Below are positions 1 through 7,188 of a stretch of 50,598 nucleotides of DNA, piece after piece. The notes under the pieces were generated by a model. That model ran no database searches and was not told where the DNA came from. It saw only the letters and a list, made by a program, of their open reading frames with translations. How positions within the stretch are numbered: position 1 is the first letter of the stretch; each line of letters opens with the position of its first letter. The stretch spans positions 1-50,598 of the forward strand of contig JAUWOY010000020.1 of NCBI GenBank assembly GCA_030611885.1. The letters run 5' to 3'. Source of the stretch: Chloroflexota bacterium (GTDB taxonomy: Bacteria > Chloroflexota > Anaerolineae > VGOG01). A program made the translations under genes and the position numbers.

Positions 1-138
1 TTCAACGCCAAACGACATAAAACAGGCGGATTTCACTGCTTATCCGCCCAATTTGGGCAACTTTTACACGGATGAAGCTGTCCACTTTAGCAGAAAACAA
101 TCCGAATGGCTAAAACCACAGAAAACGTTAGAACCAGG

Positions 139-156
139 AAATTGGAAATTGGAAAT
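139..156 (+). repeat. short GGAAATT heptamer run at the gene start
   Basis: About two and a half copies of the heptamer GGAAATT lie just before and over the chosen ATG at 155. They belong to the same 7-bp-phased TTGG family seen at 9126, 18002, 21687 and 35714. Confidence 0.5.
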
Positions 157-1918
157 GACTTGGTTAACCAGGAAAATCGTTGACCTTTTCAACGCCTTGG
201 CCAACCTATACTATTCGCGGAAGTATGCGGCCATCGCCGAGAGGATGGGCCGGGAAGAGAGCCAGGTCAGCGCCCAAAAACGGGGTTTCATCATCCTCCA
301 GATAGATGGCCTGGCTTATGACCATCTACGTGAAGCTATGGCCAAAGGCTATGCCCCACACATGAAGCGTCTGCTAGACAAGAAAGTCCTCAAGCTGGCT
401 CGTTGGCGCTGCGGCTTGCCCAGCACCACCCCCGCCGTCCAGGCAGGCATCATGTTTGGCAACAACTTCGACATCCCCGCCTTCCGCTGGTACGAGAAGG
501 AAAGCGACACCTCGGTGGTCTGCAAGGTGCCTGGCCTGGTCAAGGCCATGCAAGACCGCATCTCCGTCGGACGGCGAGGCATCCTGCGGGGCGGCTCCAG
601 CTACGTGAACATGATGGACGGCGACGCCAGGCTCTCCCTCTTCACGCTGAGCGCCATGAACAGCCAGCATTTCTTCGAAAACGTGCGGGGCGTGGGCTTC
701 CTGCTTCTGTTCCTGCTCAGCCCCCTGCGGGTGCTGCGCGTCATCGTGCTTTCCCTGTGGGGGTATCTCGCCGATTTGGGCAAACGGGTCGTGGCCCTGT
801 TCGTGCCTGGCTATCACCGGCCCTTCAGCGTTCTATCCCCCTTTTTGCAGATCATCACCAACGTTATCTTCCGGGAGATACAGACTTTCTCCTGCCTGAT
901 AGACATCTACCGCGGCATGCCGGCCATCTACACCAACTACTACAGCTACGACGAGGCCGCTCACCACTTCAGGGTAGGCAGCGCGGACGCTCTCAAAGCT
1001 CTGCGAGGCATAGACAACCAGATCAAGCAGATTGACCGCATGAGGAGCCAATATCGCAAGCGGCGATACGACCTGTACATCCTGTCGGACCACGGCATGA
1101 CCCCTTCTATCCCCTTCAAAAAAGCTTATGGCCGCACCCTGGGCCAATACATCGCCGACCAGATAGGCGAAGGTGTCTTCACCGACGAGCGTGGCGGCGA
1201 CGAGAGGCCGTCGGCGGCCAAAGCGCTGTTCCTGCTGGAGGAGCTGAAGGGAATAGAGGCACGGCTCTCCGAACGAGGTGCCAGCCTGCTGCAGGCTGCC
1301 TACCGTTTCGTGGACAAGAGGCTGGTTGTGGATGATGAGGGCACGACCTGGGACCTCAGCAAAAGAGGCGACATCGTGGTCCGAAACTCCGGCTCCCTGT
1401 CGCACGTCTACTTCAACGTCACCCCCCGGCCGATGAACCTGAGCGAGATCGCCCTCATCTACCCCCATCTACTCAACAGGCTGGTCGAGCACGAAGGCAT
1501 CGGCCTGGTCGTCGGGCGCGAGGAAGGGGAGACAGTCATCGTTGGCAAAGGTGGAACCCTGGCTCTCCCCCCTCTCCCCCCGTTCCCCCCAACTTTGGGG
1601 GGGCAGGGGGGCGGGGAGAACGGGGGGGAGGTAGAGGTTCGCGGCCAGAATCCCCTGCTCTCCCTTCCAGAACCGGAGCTCGCCGCCGGCCAGTTGCGCC
1701 AGTTGACCTCATACCCTCACAGCGGCGACATCATAATCTTCGGCGCCTGGCGCGGGGACGGAGAGGTGATCTGCTTCGAGGACCAGGTGGCCAGCCACGG
1801 CGGCCTGGGCGGGCCGCAGGACTACCCCTTCATCATGTATCCCGGCGAGCTGAACCTGGATTTGGAGGAAGTGACCAACGCCAGGGACCTGTATCCCCAC
1901 TTCGCGGCTTATCTCTGA
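155..1918 (+). CDS. alkaline-phosphatase-superfamily phosphodiesterase (type I phosphodiesterase/nucleotide pyrophosphatase-like)
   Basis: The 587-residue product has the metal-dependent phosphodiesterase layout. A first Asp lies in GFIILQIDGL (about residue 51), a candidate nucleophile Thr in LPSTTPAVQ (about 91), then YYSYDEAAHH, LYILSDHGMT and a late ASHGG supply metal ligands. A hydrophobic stretch near residues 185-220 suggests membrane association. The substrate is not evident; polyprenyl- or nucleotide-linked phosphodiesters are possible. The frame is open to the left edge of the window. I chose ATG 155 because MTWLTRKIVD looks like a natural start and the sequence before it is a TTGG-type repeat. 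Residues around 470-490 are a Pro/Gly-rich low-complexity insert encoded by a GC-rich palindrome. The gene stands alone before the aminotransferase group. Confidence 0.8.
   Translation: MTWLTRKIVDLFNALANLYYSRKYAAIAERMGREESQVSAQKRGFIILQIDGLAYDHLREAMAKGYAPHMKRLLDKKVLKLARWRCGLPSTTPAVQAGIMFGNNFDIPAFRWYEKESDTSVVCKVPGLVKAMQDRISVGRRGILRGGSSYVNMMDGDARLSLFTLSAMNSQHFFENVRGVGFLLLFLLSPLRVLRVIVLSLWGYLADLGKRVVALFVPGYHRPFSVLSPFLQIITNVIFREIQTFSCLIDIYRGMPAIYTNYYSYDEAAHHFRVGSADALKALRGIDNQIKQIDRMRSQYRKRRYDLYILSDHGMTPSIPFKKAYGRTLGQYIADQIGEGVFTDERGGDERPSAAKALFLLEELKGIEARLSERGASLLQAAYRFVDKRLVVDDEGTTWDLSKRGDIVVRNSGSLSHVYFNVTPRPMNLSEIALIYPHLLNRLVEHEGIGLVVGREEGETVIVGKGGTLALPPLPPFPPTLGGQGGGENGGEVEVRGQNPLLSLPEPELAAGQLRQLTSYPHSGDIIIFGAWRGDGEVICFEDQVASHGGLGGPQDYPFIMYPGELNLDLEEVTNARDLYPHFAAYL
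1564..1632. repeat. GC-rich palindromic element inserted in a coding sequence
   Basis: Runs of C then G form nested inverted repeats. The outer arms CTCCCCCCGTTC (1574-1585) and GAACGGGGGGGAG (1618-1630) enclose CCCCCCAACTTTGGGGGG. The element is read in frame as a Pro- then Gly-rich segment of the phosphodiesterase. Related elements occur at 9364 and 13585. Confidence 0.75.
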
Positions 1919-1957
1919 GTGGGTAACGAGGCAACGAGGAATTGAGAGTGATTGAGT

Positions 1958-1986
1958 TTGACGTCGTTAGCTCTCCACTGTATAAT
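1958..1986 (+). promoter_or_regulatory. sigma-70-type promoter of the aminotransferase/serA group
   Basis: TTGACG and TATAAT are separated by 17 bp, with the start codon of the class V aminotransferase 36 bp downstream of the -10 box. Confidence 0.8.
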
Positions 1987-2022
1987 ACCGAGTAACGGAG
2001 CATCATATTCGAGGAGGCAAAA

Positions 2023-3093
2023 ATGTACAAGAAACTCTTTATCCCTGGGCCAACCCACGTGAGGGACGAGGTTCTGCAGGCGATGGCCAGGCCGATGATC
2101 GGCCATCGTTTCAAGGAGTACGCGGAGCTCCAGGCCGAGGCGACATCCAAGGTGCAAAAGCTGCTCTACACCGAGAACCCGGTCTTCCTTTTCACGTCCG
2201 CCTCTTCGGGCGTCATGGAAGGAGCGGCGCGGAATTGTATCCGAGACGATAAGAAAGTGCTGTGTGCCATCAACGGCGCCTTTGGCGCACGCTGGCACGA
2301 CATGATCCTGGCCAATGGCAAGGAGGCCGATGTCCTGGAGGTGGAATGGGGCCAAGCCGTCACCCCAGAGCTGATCGAGGCCAAGCTGTCCAGCGACGAG
2401 TACGACGCCGTGGCTCTGACGCACAACGAGACCTCCACCGGCGTGATGAATCCCATCTACGAGATCGCCGAGGTCATGAAGAAATACCCCGACGTCTGCT
2501 GGATGGTGGACGCGGTCAGCTCCATGGCTGGAGCCAAGATCGAGGTGGATAAGCTGGGCATAGACGTTTGCATCGCCGGGGTGCAGAAAGCCTTCGCGCT
2601 GCCGCCTGGCCTCACTGTGTGCTCCGTCAGCCAGAAGGCCTTCGACCGAGCTAAAGAGGTAAAGAACCGAGGTTGGTACTTCGACTTCCACCTAATGCTC
2701 AAATACTACCACAGGAACCAAACCCCGGCTACCCCAAGCATCAGCCACATCTTCGCCCTGAACAAGCAGATGGACGACATCCTGGCCGAGGGGCTGGAGG
2801 CTCACTTTCAACGCCACCTTGACATGGCCGAGTTCGTACGCGATTGGGCCCGCCGGCACTTTGCCCTCTACGCCGACGAGCGCTACCTTTCCAACACCCT
2901 CACCGCCGTCGTAAACACCAGGGGCCTCAGCGTGCCCAAGCTGAACCAGGCCCTGGCCGAGCAGGGGGCCGTCATCAGCGATGGCTACGGTACACTGAAG
3001 GGGAAGATCTTCCGCATCGCCCACATGGGCGACCTGACCATGGACGACATGCGCTGGCTCACAGGTCTGATCGAGGGGATTTGGAATCTGTAG
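2023..3093 (+). CDS. class V aminotransferase (alanine/serine-glyoxylate or phosphoserine aminotransferase type)
   Basis: PLP enzyme of fold type I, 356 residues, normal length for the AGXT/SgaA family. Landmarks are the N-terminal FIPGPTHVRDEV, the GHR motif (MIGHRFKEY), the cofactor Asp in WMVDAVSSM and the Schiff-base Lys in AGVQKAFALPPG. An excellent ribosome site (GAGGAGG) precedes ATG 2023. The neighbour 34 bp downstream is a SerA-type dehydrogenase. This pairing suggests transamination of phosphohydroxypyruvate or glyoxylate/hydroxypyruvate, hence serine synthesis or interconversion. Sequence alone does not separate phosphoserine, serine-glyoxylate and alanine-glyoxylate activities. 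Confidence 0.9.
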   Translation: MYKKLFIPGPTHVRDEVLQAMARPMIGHRFKEYAELQAEATSKVQKLLYTENPVFLFTSASSGVMEGAARNCIRDDKKVLCAINGAFGARWHDMILANGKEADVLEVEWGQAVTPELIEAKLSSDEYDAVALTHNETSTGVMNPIYEIAEVMKKYPDVCWMVDAVSSMAGAKIEVDKLGIDVCIAGVQKAFALPPGLTVCSVSQKAFDRAKEVKNRGWYFDFHLMLKYYHRNQTPATPSISHIFALNKQMDDILAEGLEAHFQRHLDMAEFVRDWARRHFALYADERYLSNTLTAVVNTRGLSVPKLNQALAEQGAVISDGYGTLKGKIFRIAHMGDLTMDDMRWLTGLIEGIWNL

Positions 3094-3127
3094 CCCGGTA
3101 CTAAACCAAGATGGAGGCAATCTGACA

Positions 3128-4045
3128 ATGAAGATCATAGTTAGCGATTCCATCGCCGACAAAGGCGTGGAAATGATGCGCCAGGCTGGCCTCGAAGTGG
3201 ACGTTAAGACCGGCCTGGCCCCTGAGGAATTGGAGAGAATCATCGGCGGCTACGACGCCATCGTCGTCCGCAGCGCTACCAAGGTGCGGAAGCCGATCAT
3301 CGAGGCGGCCGAGAACCTGAAGCTGATCGTTCGCGCCGGCGTGGGCCTGGACAACGTTGACGTCGAATACGCCAGGTCCAAGGGGATCGAGGTGATGAAC
3401 ACCCCCGCAGCCAGTTCGAATGCGGTGGCTGAGCTGACCGTCGGCTATCTGTTCGCGCTGGCGCGCCGTCTCCCGCAGACCACGGCCTCGATGAGAGCCG
3501 GGAAGTGGGAGAAGAAGAAGTTCAAGGGCAGCGAGATCGCGGGCAAGACGCTGGGCCTGGTGGGCTATGGTCGCATCGGCTGGCTGGTGGCCAAGAGGGC
3601 CCTGGCTCTGGGGATGGGAATCATCGCCTACGATCCCTACGTCGCCGATCCCAGGGGGCTGGACATGGAGTTCGTCTCCCTGGAGGAACTGTTGCAGCGG
3701 GCCGACTACATCTCCATGCACCTGCCCCTGACCGATGAGACGCGCGACCTGATCGCTGGGCCCCAGTTCGAGATGATGAAGGACGGCGTGCGCCTTGTCA
3801 ACTGCGCCAGAGGGGGTACCATCAACGAGGACGCCCTCTACGATGCGGTTGTATCGGGAAAAGTGGCGGGGGCGGCCTTGGATGTCTATCTCGAAGAGCC
3901 AGCCAAAGGCAACAAGCTCTTCGAGCTGGATGAAGTGATCGGCTCGCCCCACATCGGGGCGGCAACCGCCGAGGCCCAGCATCGAGTGAGCGTTGAGGTT
4001 GCTGAGAAGGTGATCGGATTTCAAGAAAGACTCGGAAGCAAATGA
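3128..4045 (+). CDS. serA: D-3-phosphoglycerate dehydrogenase-like 2-hydroxyacid dehydrogenase (short form without ACT domain)
   Basis: NAD-dependent D-2-hydroxyacid dehydrogenase of 305 residues. The Rossmann motif is GLVGYGRIGWLVAKRA (about 144-159). The substrate-binding VRSATKVR is near residue 50, the catalytic Arg in NCARGG, Glu in the EEPA region, and His in GSPHIGAAT near the C terminus. VRAGVGLDNVD is typical of SerA. The C-terminal regulatory (ACT/ASB) domains of long SerA proteins are absent, so serine feedback through ACT is not expected. A GGAGG-like site precedes ATG 3128. Position between the aminotransferase and a serine-kinase-like gene supports 3-phosphohydroxypyruvate chemistry, though hydroxypyruvate or glyoxylate reduction remains possible. 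Confidence 0.85.
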   Translation: MKIIVSDSIADKGVEMMRQAGLEVDVKTGLAPEELERIIGGYDAIVVRSATKVRKPIIEAAENLKLIVRAGVGLDNVDVEYARSKGIEVMNTPAASSNAVAELTVGYLFALARRLPQTTASMRAGKWEKKKFKGSEIAGKTLGLVGYGRIGWLVAKRALALGMGIIAYDPYVADPRGLDMEFVSLEELLQRADYISMHLPLTDETRDLIAGPQFEMMKDGVRLVNCARGGTINEDALYDAVVSGKVAGAALDVYLEEPAKGNKLFELDEVIGSPHIGAATAEAQHRVSVEVAEKVIGFQERLGSK

Positions 4046-4079
4046 GAATTTAAGAGCTCAACTCAATGGGGAGGGGAGA

Positions 4080-4964
4080 ATGAGCAAGAAAGTACGTGAA
4101 CCCGGCCCAGAACTGAAGATCGTGCCCGTCGAAGATATAGTCATACACGAGCACTTTGACAAGACCAGATCCCCAAGACTAGCCAAGATAATAGAGGAAG
4201 CCGGGGTCTTGCAGGATCCTCCCATTGTGGCAAGGCTGGCAGAGGGGAAATACGTTCACCTGGATGGTGCCAACAGGATTACCGTATTTCGAGAAGAGGA
4301 TCTGCTCAACTGCCAGCACATTCTGGTACAAATAGTGGATTATTCCAATCCAGAAAGTGTCAAACTGGACACTTGGTGTCACTTGACCCACCAGGATAAA
4401 GACCCCTTCCTTTCCCGACTTAGAAGCAAAGACATTGAGCCCCTGCCGATGGACTGCGATGCCGCCAGAGCTCTGGTATCAGAAGAAGAGGTATTGTGCT
4501 GCCTCTTCTTCCGGGACGGGGACGTCTTTGGAGTTAGGAGCGATGGGGATTTTGAGTCACGAGTTGAATTGCTGAATGAGGTGGTCAGCACCTACGAGGG
4601 AAAGATAGAACGGGATAGCCTTGAGCCCGAAAAGGGGGAATGGGAAAGGCAGATCAATAGTCTATTTGAAAAACACGATGATTGCAACATAATCGTCGCT
4701 TTCCCCAGGTTCACTCCCAAACAGGTGGTGCAGATAGCCACCAGGCTTGCCACTGGCGAAACCAGAGAAAACGCAGTCAAAATGCCCCCTGGAGTAACGA
4801 GACACATCGTCGTCGAGGGCAGAGCTTTGAGGATTAACTTCCCGCTGTCGGTGCTGAAGGCAGAGGGGATGTCATTGGAGACGAAGAACGAGGTATTGAA
4901 GGAGTTCCTCAGAAAGAAGAAGCCTCGGCGCTACGAAGAACCGACATTTATGTATGACGAGTAG
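4080..4964 (+). CDS. ParB-fold protein resembling free L-serine kinases (SerK/SbnI family)
   Basis: The 294-residue protein starts with a ParB/sulfiredoxin-like domain: VEDIVIHEHFD (about 18-27), then YVHLDGANRITVF (58-70) where ParB-type enzymes have DGHHR. A Trp follows in LDTWCHL (99), and a C-terminal module carries TPKQVVQIA and PPGVTRHIV (236-244). This order matches what I recall of archaeal SerK and staphylococcal SbnI, which phosphorylate free serine. Glu24 in IHEHF lies where the SerK catalytic Glu would be. The gene follows serA by 34 bp, which fits a serine role far better than chromosome partition. The function is inferred from family memory and context; a DNA-binding role is not excluded. 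Confidence 0.6.
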   Translation: MSKKVREPGPELKIVPVEDIVIHEHFDKTRSPRLAKIIEEAGVLQDPPIVARLAEGKYVHLDGANRITVFREEDLLNCQHILVQIVDYSNPESVKLDTWCHLTHQDKDPFLSRLRSKDIEPLPMDCDAARALVSEEEVLCCLFFRDGDVFGVRSDGDFESRVELLNEVVSTYEGKIERDSLEPEKGEWERQINSLFEKHDDCNIIVAFPRFTPKQVVQIATRLATGETRENAVKMPPGVTRHIVVEGRALRINFPLSVLKAEGMSLETKNEVLKEFLRKKKPRRYEEPTFMYDE

Positions 4965-4989
4965 ATTCCCGAAATCCAGGAGGCAAACA

Positions 4990-6153
4990 ATGAAACTCGC
5001 TACCAGGATGAGCAGGCTAGGCACGGAAACGGCCTTCGAGGTGCTGATGAAAGCCAGGGCACTGGAGGCCCAGGGGCGTGAGATCGTCCACCTGGAGATC
5101 GGCGAGCCCGACTTCGATACCCCTCCCAATATTGTCGAGGCGGCCGTCAAAGCCCTGCGCGAGGGCCAGACGCATTACACCCCGTCGGCAGGCATCCCCC
5201 AGCTCAGGGGAGCCATCGCCGAGGAGATCTCCACCACGCGGGGCATCGAGGTCAATCCAGACCAGGTGGTGGTCACTCCAGGCGGCAAGCCCATCATGTT
5301 TTTCACCATCCTGGCCCTGTGCGAGAAGGGCGATGAGGCCATCTGCCCCAACCCAGGCTTCCCCATCTACGAATCAATGGTCAATTTCACCGGCGCCACA
5401 CCCGTGCCCGTCCCGCTTCTGATGGAAAAGGATTTCCGCTTCGACATCGAAGAGTTCAGGAGCCTGGTCTCCCCCCGAACCAAGCTGATCATCCTCAACT
5501 CGCCGCACAATCCCACCGGCGGCGTGCTGACCAGGGAGGATCTGGAAGCCATCGCCGAGGCGGCCATCAAGAACGACGCCCTGGTGCTCTCCGACGAGAT
5601 CTACAGCCGCATGGTCTACGAGGGAGAGTTCGCCAGCATCACTCAATTCCCCGGCCTGGAGGAGCGAACCATCATCCTCGACGGTTTCTCCAAGACCTAC
5701 GCCATGACGGGCTGGCGGCTGGGTTACGGGGTGATGCCCGCGTGGCTGGCAGCGCAGGTGTCCAATCTAATGGTCAACTCCAACTCCTGCACCGCCGCCT
5801 TCAGCCAGTGGGCCGCCGTCGAGGCCCTCCAGGGGCCGCAGGACGAGCCCAGGAAGATGATTGAGGCTTTCCGCGAGAGGCGAGATGTCATCGTGGACGG
5901 CCTCAACCAGATCCCCGGCTTCTGCTGCCTGAGGCCCAAAGGCGCATTTTACGTCTTCCCCAGCATCGAGGGCACGGGCAAGAGCTCCCAGGAGATGGAG
6001 GATTTCCTACTCAACGAAGCCGGCGTGGCCACCCTCGCTGGCACATCCTTCGGCGAGTACGGCGAGGGCTTCGTCCGCTTCTCTTATGCCAACTCGGTGG
6101 GGAACATCAAGAAGGCCCTGGGCAGGATTGGCGAGGCCATGGCCAGGCTGTAG
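4990..6153 (+). CDS. class I/II PLP-dependent aminotransferase (aspartate aminotransferase family)
   Basis: Fold type I aminotransferase, 387 residues. Typical motifs are IVHLEIGEPDFDTPPNI, HYTPSAGIPQLR, the NSPHNPTGG loop, the cofactor Asp in LSDEIYS, the Schiff-base Lys in GFSKTYAMTGWRLGY and the carboxylate-binding Arg in GFVRFSYA. The ATG at 4990 has an AGGAGG site and starts 26 bp after the SerK-like gene, which supports cotranscription. The likely reaction is amino transfer between aspartate, alanine or similar donors and 2-oxoglutarate. A paralogue lies at 23002. A strong hairpin closes the unit just downstream. Confidence 0.9.
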   Translation: MKLATRMSRLGTETAFEVLMKARALEAQGREIVHLEIGEPDFDTPPNIVEAAVKALREGQTHYTPSAGIPQLRGAIAEEISTTRGIEVNPDQVVVTPGGKPIMFFTILALCEKGDEAICPNPGFPIYESMVNFTGATPVPVPLLMEKDFRFDIEEFRSLVSPRTKLIILNSPHNPTGGVLTREDLEAIAEAAIKNDALVLSDEIYSRMVYEGEFASITQFPGLEERTIILDGFSKTYAMTGWRLGYGVMPAWLAAQVSNLMVNSNSCTAAFSQWAAVEALQGPQDEPRKMIEAFRERRDVIVDGLNQIPGFCCLRPKGAFYVFPSIEGTGKSSQEMEDFLLNEAGVATLAGTSFGEYGEGFVRFSYANSVGNIKKALGRIGEAMARL

Positions 6154-6177
6154 AACCGCTTATGCCGAGCGTAAAAC

Positions 6178-6209
6178 AAAAGAGGTGAGGGCGTACCCTC
6201 ACCTCTTTG
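6178..6209 (+). terminator. intrinsic terminator-like hairpin after the aminotransferase
   Basis: A perfect 11-bp stem AGAGGTGAGGG/CCCTCACCTCT with a 4-nt loop is flanked by A and T residues. It can end transcription from either side of this convergent gap. Confidence 0.75.
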
Positions 6210-6230
6210 CTCGCTCATGCTTCAGCTAAT

Positions 6231-6360
6231 ATATGTGTAAGCATTCAGGTGTCATTGCGAGGCACGGTTTTTTGTGCCGAAGCAATCCCCAATCGCCGAT
6301 TCGGAGATTGCTTCGCAAAAACTGCTCGCAATGACACTGGACTGAACGGTCACATATATG
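6231..6360. repeat. MITE-like inverted repeat (TCATTGCGAG type)
   Basis: Outer ends ATATATGTG (6231-6239) and CACATATAT (6351-6359) enclose GTGTCATTGCGAG...CTCGCAATGACAC, with inner GAAGCAATC/GATTGCTTC arms. Similar TCATTGCGAG elements are known as dispersed repeats in several bacterial phyla. The right end overlaps the last codons and stop of rplY. Confidence 0.75.
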
Positions 6361-7027
6361 TTTGTCTAGGTTCTGCCTCCTCAGGCCCCTCCTCCTCCTT
6401 GCCCTTGGCGATGATCTCCACCTCCTCCGGCGCAACTGGCACCACTTCCTCTTCCTCCACCTCTTCGGCAGCAGCCCAGGCAACCTTAGCCACTATCTCC
6501 TCGGCGTCGGTCAGGATTTCCACAGTAGGCGGCACTCGAAGATCCTTGACGTAGATGGCCTGATCAATCTCCTCTAGCCCGCTCAGGTTAACCTCGATGG
6601 CCTCAATCAGATCGCCGGGTAGACACTCTATCTCTATCTCGTCGAGACCCTGCAACACCATGACCCCTGCTGCTTCTGCCGCAGGCGCCTCACCAACGAA
6701 GACCAAAGGCACTTCTGTGGTGACCTTCTCGGTCATAACCACGGCGTAGAAATCAACGTGGATGAGCTTACGGGATATCACATCCCATTGCACCTCCCTG
6801 GCCAGGGCCATTTGGCGTTTCCTGGCCCGGCCGATTTTCAAGGCGATCAGCCGATGCCCCCCAGCCTGGGCCAGGACACGATTCAACTCCCGCTCCTCAA
6901 TCTGAAGGGGAATCGACTTGGTCTCGTGCCCATACAACACGGCGGGAATGAGTCCTTCAAGTCGCAGGTTTTTCACCTCCTTGCCAAGCACTGTTCTTTT
7001 CTGCGTTTTGAGTTCAATTTGTTCCAT
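6350..7027 (-). CDS. rplY: 50S ribosomal protein L25/Ctc (long, TL5-like form)
   Basis: The 225-residue product has the N-terminal 5S-rRNA-binding L25 domain (ELKTQKRTVLGKEVKNLR, then GLIPAVLYG and HVDFYAV near residue 90) and the C-terminal TL5/Ctc beta domain (EVPLVFVGEAPA, LPGDLIEAIEVNLSGL, ILTDAEEIVAKV). An acidic tail follows (VEEEEVVPVAPEE). The ATG at 7027 has a GAGGAGG site; upstream in-frame codons lie in the leader. The product binds 5S rRNA in the large subunit and Ctc forms are stress-associated. The last residues (RQTYM) are encoded by the end of a dispersed repeat, so the C terminus appears to have been rewritten by the insertion. Confidence 0.92.
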   Translation of the reverse strand: MEQIELKTQKRTVLGKEVKNLRLEGLIPAVLYGHETKSIPLQIEERELNRVLAQAGGHRLIALKIGRARKRQMALAREVQWDVISRKLIHVDFYAVVMTEKVTTEVPLVFVGEAPAAEAAGVMVLQGLDEIEIECLPGDLIEAIEVNLSGLEEIDQAIYVKDLRVPPTVEILTDAEEIVAKVAWAAAEEVEEEEVVPVAPEEVEIIAKGKEEEGPEEAEPRQTYM

Positions 7028-7096
7028 GTTTGCCTCCTCGCTTCTTTTAACTTCCTGATTAGTGACAAGCTGTACGTCAGCCCTCAGGCCAGTGAT

Positions 7097-7125
7097 ATTG
7101 TAGCGCATTTTCCCTTTCTCGTCAA
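7097..7125 (-). promoter_or_regulatory. promoter of rplY
   Basis: On the minus strand, TTGACG and TACAAT are separated by 17 bp, with the -10 box about 70 bp upstream of the rplY start. Confidence 0.7.
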
Positions 7126-7188
7126 GCCACCGCATTTGTTTGCAGATAAAGGCAGTTTGTGGTAGGATTATGGACGAGGATAGAAGAG

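Noticed and set aside
403..1035. Long second-frame ORF within the phosphodiesterase gene
   Set aside because: Arg/Ala/Pro-rich shadow of a GC-rich gene. The overlapping frame has clear metal-binding motifs.
4080..4964. Chromosome-partition ParB
   Set aside because: No helix-turn-helix or parS-binding region and no parA neighbour. Context and C-terminal motifs fit serine-kinase-like proteins better.
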